Assembly (NCBI GenBank): GCA_934512135.1 | Contig: CAKSWT010000001.1 | Span: 124,001 to 188,000, forward strand | Reading direction: 5' to 3' | Source of the DNA: an uncultured Oscillospiraceae bacterium | GTDB taxonomy: Bacteria; Bacillota; Clostridia; Oscillospirales; Oscillospiraceae | Length of the DNA stretch: 64,000 bases | Part shown: one piece after another, positions 1-9,072 of the stretch | Layout: each line of letters begins with the position of its first letter | Position numbering within the stretch: the first letter of the stretch is position 1 | Translations under genes and position numbers: made by a program | Notes under the pieces: model-generated | The model's input: the letters and a program-made list of their open reading frames with translations, nothing else | What the model was told of the DNA's origin: nothing | The model's database searches: none

Positions 1-967
1 TGTCCGTCAGGAAGCTGTAAACCAGCTGGTCATTCTCGTCGTAGTAGAAGCTGTTGGCGGAGGACTCTGCCGCAGGGCCGGCATAGCCGCCCATGGCCGC
101 CAGGAAGGGGCTTCCGCTAATGGAGGCGTCATAGCGCAGGGGCATGGGATATTCACACAGTCCCTGGCTTTTCAGTGCTGCCAGATAGTCGTGATAATCG
201 TCGATGGTCACCAGGTCCTGGGTGGTCATCCCCACCTTCTCCGCCCAGTCGGACCGGACAATGGCTCCGGTGGTGGTGAAGGAATTGTACCGATAGCCTG
301 CCAATCCGCCGATCTGTCCCTCATCGTCCACCGTGGCCAGATACAGGGCAGGGTCCTCCTCCATCAGGGCGGTGTAGGAAGGAGCGTTCTCCTGGATTAT
401 GTCCTGGAGGTCCATAATAATCTCGTTCTCAATGAGATAGGGAATGGAGTAGGAGCCGGTAATGGCATAGTTGAGGATGTCCGGAAAATCCCCGGAGGCA
501 AACATCAGGTTCAGACTCTCCGCCTGAGCCGGAGGCGCCACCTCAATGTAGTCAATGTGGACACCGGTACGCTTTTCCAGTTCCTGGACGGCGGTGGAGT
601 CGTTCCAGCCGGAAATGGTGGCATCCATAGCCGGAGAACCGGTCCAGAAGGTGAAGCTGGTTTTCTCCTGGGCCACCGGCAGCTCCACGCTGGGCCGTCC
701 CGCAATCCGCGCTTCAATGTCCTCGGGGGTCACATATTTGCTGATGCCCTCTGCCGGCTCCGCTTCCACACCGGAAGCCTCCTCTGCCGTGGTTTCCTCG
801 GCAGACTGATCCGGCACCGCCGTAGGCTCCACGACGGTGGATTCCACGGTGTCCACGGATCCCTCGGCACTGCTTGTGCTGCCGGACGCCTTCTGCGCCC
901 CGCATCCGGAGAACACAGCCAGTGCCATGGCCAGCGTAAGCATCCACGCACACAGCTTGGTTTTCAT
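1..967 (-). CDS. LplA-type extracellular solute-binding lipoprotein (3' end outside window)
   Basis: The reading frame starts at an ATG at 967 behind an AGGAGG-like site and runs off the window's left edge, so the C-terminus is missing. The first 22 residues form a lipoprotein signal with lipobox F-S-G-C, followed by a Ser/Thr/Glu-rich linker of about 60 residues and a family 1 solute-binding fold (motifs FTFWTGSP, LMFASGDFPDIL, VRSDWAEKVG). It should sit on the outer face of the membrane and bind a sugar or other small solute. No ABC permease or ATPase gene lies next to it inside the window. It is one of five paralogues here (also at 7094, 17632, 19458 and 37729). The AraC-type gene at 1148 is divergent and probably controls it. 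Confidence 0.85.
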   Translation of the reverse strand, partial: MKTKLCAWMLTLAMALAVFSGCGAQKASGSTSSAEGSVDTVESTVVEPTAVPDQSAEETTAEEASGVEAEPAEGISKYVTPEDIEARIAGRPSVELPVAQEKTSFTFWTGSPAMDATISGWNDSTAVQELEKRTGVHIDYIEVAPPAQAESLNLMFASGDFPDILNYAITGSYSIPYLIENEIIMDLQDIIQENAPSYTALMEEDPALYLATVDDEGQIGGLAGYRYNSFTTTGAIVRSDWAEKVGMTTQDLVTIDDYHDYLAALKSQGLCEYPMPLRYDASISGSPFLAAMGGYAGPAAESSANSFYYDENDQLVYSFLTD

Positions 968-1084
968 GGGTATTCCTCCTTATTACGTTTGATATCTCCA
1001 TGATAACACGTTCCCGGCTCCGTTGAAATCATCAAATTCGTCCACTGAATTCCGTCACTTTTTGCACAGTTTTGACCTGTGGGC

Positions 1085-1114
1085 TTGACGTGTCCCACTT
1101 CTGCCCGGTACAAT
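1085..1114 (+). promoter_or_regulatory. Promoter of AraC-type gene at 1148
   Basis: TTGACG, an 18-base spacer and TACAAT lie about 34 bases upstream of the chosen ATG. The placement supports a start at 1148 and not the in-frame ATG at 1079, which lies upstream of the promoter. Confidence 0.6.
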
Positions 1115-1147
1115 AGAAATGAGCTTTTCAAGAAAGGACGTGACATC

Positions 1148-2389
1148 ATGCCGTCATCTGATCTGACACTGTGGGCCGACGCGGGATTGGAGCCCAGCTC
1201 GGAGGCCATGCGGGATCACCTGCTGCTGGGGCTGCTGCAGGACGGTTCCCCCATTCCGGAGGACCAGCTGGATCGTCTGCGGGACTGTGGCGTCACCCTC
1301 CAGGGGAACCAGTTTGGCCTGATCGTTCTGCAGGTCGTCGCCGTAGACGCCTACGCCTATATTCGCGGCTTGGGCCACACCTCCTATTCCGAGGCCCAGC
1401 TGGCAGTCAACATTCTCGAGCTGCTTCGGGAGGAATTTCGAAATCGGGACGGCACCTTTGTTTTTAAGGCAAAAAGCGAAATCATGTGTCTGCTCTGCGG
1501 CACCTCCGCAGAATCGGTGGCCACGGTGCTGAAGCAGACTGCCTGGGAATTGATCTCCCTGTCTGAGCGCATCGACGGCATCCGCCTGTTCGCCGCCGCC
1601 AGCCAGGTGCGGACCGGCTTCGACGGTCTCCGGCGATGTAAGGAGGAGGTTCGGCAGCTCCAGGAATACCGGGCGCTGCACCTGGCGCCGGAGCCGGTGC
1701 TCTTTGGCACCCAGCTGGCTCTGCCGTCCTCCTACCCGGCCCAGCGGTCGGACATTGAAAAAGAGCAGGAGATTCTGACGCTGTTCAAATCCGGCAGTTT
1801 CCGCCAGGCCTCCGAACTGTTTGGGAGCCTGTTTGACCGAGAATACCTGACGCTGGCCGATCCGCTGATTCTGCTAAAGCACAAATGCTTTCAGTATCTT
1901 GACGCGCTGATCTCCGCTTGTCAGGAAATGGTGGACCGAGATCTTCGCCCCCTGCTGGAGGATCTGGGGCCGGAGCAGGCCCTGTTGGCGGCAGAAAGCT
2001 ATCCTGAGGTCCGGGCCCAGATGGAGCACATCTTCGGTCATCTCAACGACTGGGTGCTCTCAGGGCGGAAGTCCTCCAGCGCCGCCTGGATTATGGATGT
2101 GAAGAACTACATTCGGGGCAATTACAGCGACCCCGATCTCAATGTCAACCGGGTGGCGGACGAATTTGGCAAAAACCCCTCGTATCTCTCCCGGAGCTTT
2201 CTGCGGCTCACCGGCACCAGCATTTTGGACTATATTCACTATTACCGCATTCAAGAGGCCAAGATTCTCATTGGCCGAGGGGAGACCTTGGCTGCCGCTG
2301 CCGACGACGTGGGTTATACCAATGTGCTCACCATGTCCCGGGCCTTTAAAAAGTACGAGGGCACGACCCCCGGAAAGTTCAAATCCTGA
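1148..2389 (+). CDS. AraC/YesN-type transcriptional regulator
   Basis: A 413-residue protein whose last 100 residues are an AraC-family double helix-turn-helix (LNVNRVADEFGKNPSYLSRSF, then VGYTNVLTMSRAFKKYEGTTP). The N-terminal 300 residues resemble the sensory part of YesN-like regulators and contain no recognised cofactor motif. The frame is open upstream to 1079, but the ATG at 1148 has an AAGGAC ribosome site and lies downstream of the promoter. It sits divergently from the solute-binding gene at 967 and 130 bases ahead of the flavin reductase, the usual layout for a substrate-responsive activator of both. A paralogue lies at 9073. Confidence 0.85.
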   Translation: MPSSDLTLWADAGLEPSSEAMRDHLLLGLLQDGSPIPEDQLDRLRDCGVTLQGNQFGLIVLQVVAVDAYAYIRGLGHTSYSEAQLAVNILELLREEFRNRDGTFVFKAKSEIMCLLCGTSAESVATVLKQTAWELISLSERIDGIRLFAAASQVRTGFDGLRRCKEEVRQLQEYRALHLAPEPVLFGTQLALPSSYPAQRSDIEKEQEILTLFKSGSFRQASELFGSLFDREYLTLADPLILLKHKCFQYLDALISACQEMVDRDLRPLLEDLGPEQALLAAESYPEVRAQMEHIFGHLNDWVLSGRKSSSAAWIMDVKNYIRGNYSDPDLNVNRVADEFGKNPSYLSRSFLRLTGTSILDYIHYYRIQEAKILIGRGETLAAAADDVGYTNVLTMSRAFKKYEGTTPGKFKS

Positions 2390-2392
2390 TGT

Positions 2393-2430
2393 GATTCCCC
2401 GCCGAGCCTCCGGCGGGGAATCTCCAATTT
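2393..2430 (+). terminator. Terminator after AraC-type gene
   Basis: A perfect 12-bp stem (GATTCCCCGCCG pairing with CGGCGGGGAATC, loop of 6) followed by a short T-rich stretch, directly after the stop at 2389. Confidence 0.75.
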
Positions 2431-2459
2431 TGATGGTTCCGGCAGGCAGAAAACGAATC

Positions 2460-2488
2460 TTGCAATCCTGGCCCTCCTTGAGTATGCT
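2460..2488 (+). promoter_or_regulatory. Promoter of flavin reductase gene
   Basis: TTGCAA, a 17-base spacer and TATGCT, about 34 bases before the ATG at 2522; an AAGGAGG ribosome site follows. Confidence 0.55.
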
Positions 2489-2521
2489 AAATATAGTCAA
2501 TGATACCAAGGAGGTTTCCAT

Positions 2522-4576
2522 ATGTCCAAACGCTATGAGCGTCTGCTCTCCCCCCTTCAGGTGGGCAATGTACTGCTGAAAAACCGGATGGTCTCCACCG
2601 CCGGCATCCCCCATATGCTTCAAGGCACCGAGGATTATCCCACGGACCGGCTGATCTCTCATCTGTCCAACCGTGCTAAAAACGGCGCTGCCGCCGTATA
2701 TCTGAATTTTGCCATGCGCACCGACGAAGGTCCCGGAGGTCCCCCAGTGAAGCCCGGGGAAATCGCCATGAGCTTTCCGCCCCACGACACGGCGGTGAAT
2801 ATCGCCAAGACCAGCGCTCACAACTATCTCTGTCAGACCATCGATGCCATTCGCTACTACGAGTCCATCGCCATCACCCAGCCCATGGGCTCCTTCACCC
2901 GAACCGATATGCCCGGCGGCCCCAGAAAGGACGGCACCCCCCAGCACGGAGGCGGCGGCCCCATGATGCCCTCCGACCCCATGGAGCAGCTCCGCCAGGA
3001 GCAGGAGCAGTGCCGGGGCCGCAGCGTGGACCACATCACCAAAAAGCAGATTCAGGAGTTCATTGATTCCACTGTGGCCAACGCCAAGATTTTGAAGCAG
3101 TTTGGCTTTGAGATGTTCTCCTTCCACAACGCCTACCACAACGGCACCATGGCGGAATTCTGGTCCACCCACACCAATCACCGCACCGACGAATACGGCG
3201 GGTCTGCCCAGAATCGGGCTCGACTGATGATTGAGGTCATGGACGCCATGAAGCAGACCTTCGGGCAGGATTTCCCCCTGGAGATGCTGATCTCCGTGGA
3301 CGGCCTGGGCGTCAACCGGGGAGACACCTTCCAGCTGGCAAGGCTTCTGGAGGGCAAGGTGGACATTCTCCATGTGCGCCACGGGGACAAGGATCCCCAG
3401 CATCCCATTGGCTTCACCTCCTCCCGGGCGGTCCCCTGTCCCAACCTGGACGCCGCCGCCGCGCTGAAGGAATCCATTGTAAGCCAGGGCGGCTCCATCA
3501 AGGTGGGTGTCTCCGCAGGACTGCAAAATCCCGATTTCAACGAAAAGATTCTCCGGGAAAACCAGGCTGACATCATATGTATGTCCCGGGCCTGGATCTG
3601 TGACAGCGACTACGGAAAAAAGATCTATGCCGGCCGGGGCGAGGATGTGACCCCCTGCATCCGCTGCAATAAGTGCCACGTTCCCAACGACTCCGACAAA
3701 TTCCGCTCCTTCTGCTCGGTGAACCCCAAAATCGGCATGGAGTTCAAGGTGGATCAGATGATTGCGCCGGTGGAGTGGAAAAAGAAGGTTGCCGTGATCG
3801 GCGGCGGTCCTGCCGGCATGAAGTGCGCCATCACCTGCGCCCAGCGGGGCCATGCAGTGACCCTCTATGAAAAATCCTCTCAGCTGGGCGGTCAGCTGTT
3901 CCATGCGGATTACGCCAGCTTCAAGTGGCCCCTGGCGGACTTCAATCATTGGTTGATTCGCCAGGTCTATCAGGCGGGAATCCAGGTCTGCCTCAACACC
4001 GAGGCCACCAAGGAATTGCTTGCGCCGGAGGGCTATGACGACGTGGTGGTGGCCATCGGGCCCAAATTCAAAAGCCCCCGGCTGCCCATTGCACCGGGCA
4101 CCAACACCATGCTCTGTGTAGACGTCTACGGCCATGAGTCGGAGCTGCCCCACGAGATCGTGGTCATCGGCGGCAGCGAAACCGGCACCGAAACCGGCAT
4201 GTACCTGGCGGAAAACGGCCATCATGTGACGGTTATGACCCGGCAAGCCATGCTGGCCCAGGACGCCCCCCATGCCCACTTTGTGGTGATGATGATGGAC
4301 GTCTACGAGCATCTAAAGGGCTTTGACTATGCCCGGAACATTCAGAAATACGTCTCCGTGACCTCCGAGGGCGTGACCTACGTGGATGAGCATGGCCAGG
4401 AGCAGTTTGTTCCGGCGGATCTGGTGGTGCTCTCCGGCGGCGTGGCCGCAGTTCCGGAGCAGTGCGCCGCATTTTACGGTGCGGGAGACCACATCCACTA
4501 CATCGGCGACTGCTATCGTCCCGGGGACGTCCACAAGGCCGTTACCGCAGGCTTCGCCACCGGCAGCCAGATTTGA
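2522..4576 (+). CDS. Old-Yellow-Enzyme family FMN/[4Fe-4S]/FAD ene-reductase
   Basis: A 684-residue protein with the three-part build of 2,4-dienoyl-CoA reductase, BaiCD/BaiH and related gut ene-reductases: an N-terminal FMN TIM barrel (LLSPLQVGNVLLKNRMV), an iron-sulfur cysteine cluster and a C-terminal FAD/NAD(P) part (VIGGGPAGMK near residue 425, VVIGGSETGTE further on). Such enzymes reduce activated C=C bonds in enoates, bile acids, steroids or cinnamates. The cysteines lie at about residues 379, 382, 385 and 398, that is C-x2-C-x2-C-x12-C. A Gly/Pro-rich insert lies near residues 130-160. It is monocistronic, with its own promoter and terminator, next to a secreted esterase-like gene. 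The substrate cannot be read from sequence. Confidence 0.9.
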   Translation: MSKRYERLLSPLQVGNVLLKNRMVSTAGIPHMLQGTEDYPTDRLISHLSNRAKNGAAAVYLNFAMRTDEGPGGPPVKPGEIAMSFPPHDTAVNIAKTSAHNYLCQTIDAIRYYESIAITQPMGSFTRTDMPGGPRKDGTPQHGGGGPMMPSDPMEQLRQEQEQCRGRSVDHITKKQIQEFIDSTVANAKILKQFGFEMFSFHNAYHNGTMAEFWSTHTNHRTDEYGGSAQNRARLMIEVMDAMKQTFGQDFPLEMLISVDGLGVNRGDTFQLARLLEGKVDILHVRHGDKDPQHPIGFTSSRAVPCPNLDAAAALKESIVSQGGSIKVGVSAGLQNPDFNEKILRENQADIICMSRAWICDSDYGKKIYAGRGEDVTPCIRCNKCHVPNDSDKFRSFCSVNPKIGMEFKVDQMIAPVEWKKKVAVIGGGPAGMKCAITCAQRGHAVTLYEKSSQLGGQLFHADYASFKWPLADFNHWLIRQVYQAGIQVCLNTEATKELLAPEGYDDVVVAIGPKFKSPRLPIAPGTNTMLCVDVYGHESELPHEIVVIGGSETGTETGMYLAENGHHVTVMTRQAMLAQDAPHAHFVVMMMDVYEHLKGFDYARNIQKYVSVTSEGVTYVDEHGQEQFVPADLVVLSGGVAAVPEQCAAFYGAGDHIHYIGDCYRPGDVHKAVTAGFATGSQI

Positions 4577-4581
4577 CCCTC

Positions 4582-4617
4582 CAGGAGGCAGGATGAAAAT
4601 CCTGCCTCCTGATTTTT
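4582..4617 (+). terminator. Terminator after flavin reductase
   Basis: A perfect 13-bp stem (CAGGAGGCAGGAT pairing with ATCCTGCCTCCTG), GAAA loop, followed by six T. Confidence 0.92.
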
Positions 4618-4654
4618 TCATTCCAATATCGAAATGATTCCTCCGAAATGAGAA

Positions 4655-4683
4655 TTGCACCACTCCGCCCTGTCTGCTAGGAT
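4655..4683 (+). promoter_or_regulatory. Promoter of tannase-like gene
   Basis: TTGCAC, 17 bases, TAGGAT, about 33 bases before the ATG at 4716, which has a GGAGA ribosome site. Confidence 0.5.
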
Positions 4684-4715
4684 GGTAGAATACCAGTATT
4701 GAAAGGAGAACGCCT

Positions 4716-6980
4716 GTGAAACGAACCATTGGTATTCTGCTGACTGCCTCCATGCTTGTGGGCATCACCGCCTGCGGTAACACAGAGGCAAGCAGCGCTT
4801 CATCCCTTCCCACGGCAGCCCCAGCCCAGTCTGAGGTGCCGATCTCCGTTCCTTCCCCGGAAAGCGCCAAGGAGCCCTCCTCCGTGGAATCCTCGGCGGA
4901 GGAGGCCGCCTACACCCCCACCCAAGAGGAGCTGGCGGCCAGGGCCGCCATTGAATCCGCCTTGGACCTTAGAAACAATCCCCAGCAGGAGTGGACCTAT
5001 GACACCGGCTCCGACAGCTGGGTCCTCTCGGTGGTCAGTGCAGTGACCCAGCCGGAGCTGCCCGATCAGCAGGGTGTCTCTGTTTGTGTCCCCGGCGGAT
5101 ACATCCTGGGCATTGACATCGACGGAGACGGCGCAGCCGACATCACCGCCGACACGACGGAGGCTCCTGTCCTGGGCAGCCTGGTCATCGACCATCAGGC
5201 CCAGCTCACCAGCACCAACGGCCAGGTCTACACCGCCGATACCGCTCCGGTGATTCTCACCACCGGGGCTGCGGGCTACGGCTCCGCCACCAACTCCACC
5301 GCCTCCACCGCCTATGCCGCCGACGGCTATATCTCCGTGGCCTGCGGCAATCGGGGCAAACAGGACAGCGTCACAGACAGTGACGGGAACCTTCTCTATT
5401 ACACCGGCGACGCCCCCAGCTGCCTCTGTGACCAGAAGGCTGCCGCCCGGTATGTGAAGTACAATATGCTGCTGGGGAACCTTCCCGGCAGCGTGGATCA
5501 CTTTGTGTCCACCGGCGGCTCCGGCGGTGCAGCCCACGCCGCCATGTTCGCCGCCACCTCCAACCATCCCGACTTCTACGACTATCAGATTGCCGCAGGG
5601 GCGGTGGGTGTCTATCAGAATGCCGACGGCAGCTACACCACGGAGGTAATCATTGACGGGCAGTCCGTGGCCCTGTCTGACGGCGCCTGGGGCTGTGTGG
5701 CCTACAGCGCCATTACCTCCCTCTATGAAGGGGACACGGCCCAGGCCTTTGAATACTACATGGACACCACCTACTCCTTTAACACGCCCTTCCAGGCTCA
5801 GCTGGCGGAATATCTCTCCAGCGCCTACATGGACTATATCAACGGACAACACCTCACCGTGGCAGAGGAAAAAATCGGGCTGGATCTCAACGGAGACGGA
5901 ATGCTTCAAGACACCATAGCCCTGACCATCGAATACGACCCGGCGGCCCATCCGGAGACCAACGGCTACTACGGCTCCTATCTGGACCTGTATCTGGCCA
6001 AATTCACGGAGAATCTCCAGTGGTACCTGGACAGTCTGGACTATGCCGAGGGCTGGACCTGGTTTGACAGCCAGGGCAATGCCCTCAGCGACAGCCAGGT
6101 TGCCGCCATGACCTCCGCCCAGAAGGCCCAGGCCTTCCTGGAGGGACGGTACACCAAGGCCGTGGCTGCCATGGGCGGCCCCGGAGGTATGCCCATGCCC
6201 CCGGACGGCGGCATGGGTCCCCCGCCGGATATGATGAACGGACTCTTTGGGGCCGATATTCGGAACGGCGGCCCCGGTGCCGGAACCACCGCCTCCTCCG
6301 GCGGCGGGGCGGATTCCGCCAACTACGGCACGTTTGAGGAAATGGTCGCCGCCTATGCCGCCGACATCCAGGAGATTGAAGCCGGAGATGACTACGGCAA
6401 GAACATCGTCTCGCTGTATCATCCGCTGAACTACATTGGCGTAGACGGCACCCAGGACCCGGCCTGGAGCCGTGTGGTTATGGGAGCCGTGGAGGGGGAC
6501 ATGCCCATGATGGCTTCCCTGAATCTCCAGCTGGCCTGGCTGAGTGCCGGAACCGACGCCCAGGTGGAGTGGCAGTGGGACGGCGGTCATGTGCCCTCTG
6601 AGATTCTCGGAAACTCCCTGTCTCTCTATGTGGACCAGATGTATGGCAAGCATTCCGGCGGCAAGGAAATTGAGAAGCCCGCTCCTCAGCCCCAGACCGT
6701 CAATGGAACGGACACCGAGATGTCCGGCGTCGACATCTCCGGCTGGGTTGACGCCCAGGACATCTCCCACATTTCCTTCACCCTGTCCGATGTGCTGGCC
6801 TATCGAAACGCCGGCGCCAGCAAGGCCGTTCCGGGCTTTGACGTCATAGACTACGGCCAGGAGGACTATGTATTCGGCAGCAAAACCGCCAACGCCCGGC
6901 ACTGGGACGCTGCGCTTCTGGAGATTTTCCAGGACGAGACCTGTGCCAAGGCCCTGGCTCCGCTGTTTAACGCTTCCTAA
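4716..6980 (+). CDS. Secreted tannase/esterase-like alpha/beta hydrolase lipoprotein
   Basis: A 754-residue protein with a lipoprotein signal (lipobox ITAC at residue 20), a Ser/Glu/Pro linker and a hydrolase region. The segment around GGSGG near residue 269 looks like the nucleophile elbow of subtype-B tannases, and WDGGHVP near residue 625 would supply the catalytic histidine. If correct, it cleaves ester bonds such as galloyl or feruloyl esters on the cell surface. Two DxDGDG loops (near residues 135 and 392) may bind calcium. A Gly/Met/Pro-rich insert lies around residues 488-530. It lies between the flavin reductase and a convergent solute-binding gene. The family call rests on motif pattern only; another secreted peptidase or esterase is possible. 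Confidence 0.6.
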   Translation: MKRTIGILLTASMLVGITACGNTEASSASSLPTAAPAQSEVPISVPSPESAKEPSSVESSAEEAAYTPTQEELAARAAIESALDLRNNPQQEWTYDTGSDSWVLSVVSAVTQPELPDQQGVSVCVPGGYILGIDIDGDGAADITADTTEAPVLGSLVIDHQAQLTSTNGQVYTADTAPVILTTGAAGYGSATNSTASTAYAADGYISVACGNRGKQDSVTDSDGNLLYYTGDAPSCLCDQKAAARYVKYNMLLGNLPGSVDHFVSTGGSGGAAHAAMFAATSNHPDFYDYQIAAGAVGVYQNADGSYTTEVIIDGQSVALSDGAWGCVAYSAITSLYEGDTAQAFEYYMDTTYSFNTPFQAQLAEYLSSAYMDYINGQHLTVAEEKIGLDLNGDGMLQDTIALTIEYDPAAHPETNGYYGSYLDLYLAKFTENLQWYLDSLDYAEGWTWFDSQGNALSDSQVAAMTSAQKAQAFLEGRYTKAVAAMGGPGGMPMPPDGGMGPPPDMMNGLFGADIRNGGPGAGTTASSGGGADSANYGTFEEMVAAYAADIQEIEAGDDYGKNIVSLYHPLNYIGVDGTQDPAWSRVVMGAVEGDMPMMASLNLQLAWLSAGTDAQVEWQWDGGHVPSEILGNSLSLYVDQMYGKHSGGKEIEKPAPQPQTVNGTDTEMSGVDISGWVDAQDISHISFTLSDVLAYRNAGASKAVPGFDVIDYGQEDYVFGSKTANARHWDAALLEIFQDETCAKALAPLFNAS

Positions 6981-7051
6981 CCGGGGACTATTCTTCCACG
7001 ATGCCCTTTGGATCTCGTCGAAACTCAGGAAAACGACCCATTGACGCACGC

Positions 7052-7082
7052 AGGCCCCTGCCAAACAAATTGGCAGGGGCCT
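7052..7082. terminator. Bidirectional terminator between convergent genes
   Basis: A perfect 12-bp stem, AGGCCCCTGCCA pairing with TGGCAGGGGCCT, with a 7-base loop, between the stops of the genes ending at 6980 (+) and 7094 (-). Confidence 0.8.
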
Positions 7083-7093
7083 CTTGAATGGTG

Positions 7094-8875
7094 TCAGTTC
7101 ATGGTGGCCACAGCCGCCTGGCTGCGGTCATATGCGGTCTGATAAATATCCGTCATCTCCTGGAGCCCCATATCCATGCAGGTGTCCAGGAATGCCTGAT
7201 AGTTGGACAGCGGCTCGTCGCCCAGGATGAACTTTAAGATCATGCCCTTGGCATAGGTGTCCAGGTCCGTGCCATAGCTGTTGTACTTCTCCAGCTCCTC
7301 GTTGGAGAGGCTCACATAGGCGGGCATATTATAGGCACCGTCTGTCAGGCTGGCCAGGGTATCCACCGCCTCCAGCTGATCGTCGTTGTAGGAGTAGAAG
7401 CCCTTTTCCATGTCGTACACCCCGGGGAAGTACACGGAGCCAACGCCGGTGGCATACAGATAGGAGGCAAACATAAAGTTCAGGCCCTCGGGATTGTTCA
7501 CCACCAGATCGGTCCACTGAGGATTGCCCTGGGCGTCATACTCAAAGGCGACGCCCTCCTCGCCCCAGTTATACATCAGCTGCCCCTCCTCAGAGTACAG
7601 CCAGTTTACCAGCTTCATCAGCGGAATATGGTCGCCGCAGGCCGTGGAAACCGCCCAGGTATCGGAGTTCTTAATGAGCTTGGATTCAAATCCCACGTGG
7701 ACCTCATCCACACCCTCTGCCTTGGGGTAGTGAATGGCCATCAGCTCCATGGCGGTGTTGTCGGGGTTCATGTCGAAGATGTTGCTCATGCCCTCAGCGG
7801 AGCCGTCTACAAAGGAGCACAGATCATTGGCCATGTCCGTGCGGACGGTGGTAATGTCGGTGTCATTGTAAAAATCGTCGTTGAACAGGCCTTTCTTGTA
7901 CCACTCATTCATCTTCGCCAGATAGTCCTGGAACGCCTGGGTGGTAAAGGAGTGGATAACCTCTCCGTCTATCACATTGAAGTTGCCGGGGGTGACATTA
8001 AAGGCGGAGCCGAAATCCGTGTCCATGCCTTGATACTGGAGATAGGCATAGGCGCCGTAGTTGTCCTTACAGTAGGTGAGATACGCTTCAAACTGGTCCA
8101 TGGTATCCAAGCTGTCCACGCCGGAGGCCTCAAACCAGTCCTTCCGGACGATCATGCCCTGGTTCTCCATGCCCGCCTTCTTGAGCAGCTGGGCAATACA
8201 GCCCATGTAGCCGGACTGGGTCCGCATGGTCATGTAGGCGTTGGGATCGGAGGTCAGGAGCTTCCAGTAGTTTGGCGCATACTCCTTGAGATCGTCATAC
8301 AGATCAATGATGATGCCGTCGTCAATGGCCTTTTCGTGGCCGGCGCTTCCGCCGGCTGCGCCGCTGGAGCTGCCGTAGTAGTTCATTACGCCGATGATGT
8401 CGGTGTAGTCGCCGCCGGCGATCATCAGGTTAAAGGACTCCTGCTCCACAAAGCCGCCGGCCACGGCGTTGAAGTCGATGTAAACATTGGTAGCCTCGTT
8501 GATCATCTTCACCATGGCAACCTTCTGCGAAAACTCATCCAGGTTCATCATGGTGCTGACATAGGGCGCCACCGGCATCCAGCAGCTGTAGTGGACTTCC
8601 TCCGGCTCAATGGGAAGCGCCACCTTCTCCAGCATGATTTCCCCATCGGGGGCTTCCTCCGCAGACCCGGCAGCCTCTGCCGCGGAATCCTGCACGGAGG
8701 CGGGTGTCTCGGGGGCTTTGGTCTCCAGCGCCTGGCTGGGCTCTGTCGCAGAGGAAACAGGCTCTGCCTTGGATGACGTCCCATCCCCGCCGGATCCGCC
8801 GCATCCGGCAAGCAGTCCGAAGGCCATGGTCAGGGCCAACAGCATTGCCAGAAGCTTGGTACGATTTTTCTTCAT
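7094..8875 (-). CDS. LplA-type extracellular solute-binding lipoprotein
   Basis: A 593-residue protein with a lipoprotein signal (lipobox LLAGC, residue 25), an acidic low-complexity linker of about 60 residues and the family 1 solute-binding fold (NLMIAGGDYTDIIG, MIVRKDWFEASG, WLYSEEGQLMYNWGEEG). It would capture an extracellular carbohydrate or aglycone-like solute. No permease genes adjoin it. It is divergent from the AraC-type gene at 9073, with under 200 bases between them, which points to local control by that regulator. It is a paralogue of the proteins at 1, 17632, 19458 and 37729. Confidence 0.88.
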   Translation of the reverse strand: MKKNRTKLLAMLLALTMAFGLLAGCGGSGGDGTSSKAEPVSSATEPSQALETKAPETPASVQDSAAEAAGSAEEAPDGEIMLEKVALPIEPEEVHYSCWMPVAPYVSTMMNLDEFSQKVAMVKMINEATNVYIDFNAVAGGFVEQESFNLMIAGGDYTDIIGVMNYYGSSSGAAGGSAGHEKAIDDGIIIDLYDDLKEYAPNYWKLLTSDPNAYMTMRTQSGYMGCIAQLLKKAGMENQGMIVRKDWFEASGVDSLDTMDQFEAYLTYCKDNYGAYAYLQYQGMDTDFGSAFNVTPGNFNVIDGEVIHSFTTQAFQDYLAKMNEWYKKGLFNDDFYNDTDITTVRTDMANDLCSFVDGSAEGMSNIFDMNPDNTAMELMAIHYPKAEGVDEVHVGFESKLIKNSDTWAVSTACGDHIPLMKLVNWLYSEEGQLMYNWGEEGVAFEYDAQGNPQWTDLVVNNPEGLNFMFASYLYATGVGSVYFPGVYDMEKGFYSYNDDQLEAVDTLASLTDGAYNMPAYVSLSNEELEKYNSYGTDLDTYAKGMILKFILGDEPLSNYQAFLDTCMDMGLQEMTDIYQTAYDRSQAAVATMN

Positions 8876-9006
8876 AACATCATTCCTCCAAACGTATTGG
8901 GTGGCGTTTTCCGCCTTGTTTTATTGTAACACAACCACGCATTTCTGGAAACTGACAGAAATCGTCGCCCTCCCTACGAATTTTTGACGTTATTTCCGCA
9001 AAAAAC

Positions 9007-9036
9007 TTGATTCCTCACCACTAAATTTGATACTAT
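9007..9036 (+). promoter_or_regulatory. Promoter of AraC-type gene at 9073
   Basis: TTGATT, an 18-base spacer and TACTAT, 37 bases before the start. On the other strand TACAAT near 8925 is a likely -10 for the solute-binding gene at 8875. Confidence 0.6.
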
Positions 9037-9072
9037 ATAGGGGAAGTATCTTAGACAGGAGTTGACCCAAAC

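Noticed and set aside
2060..4312. Very long minus-strand frame opposite the flavin reductase
   Set aside because: Composition (His/Gly/Val-rich) is that of the antisense of biased GC-rich codons; no ribosome site, and the plus-strand gene is unmistakable. The same applies to 4800-7064 opposite the esterase and to others of this kind.
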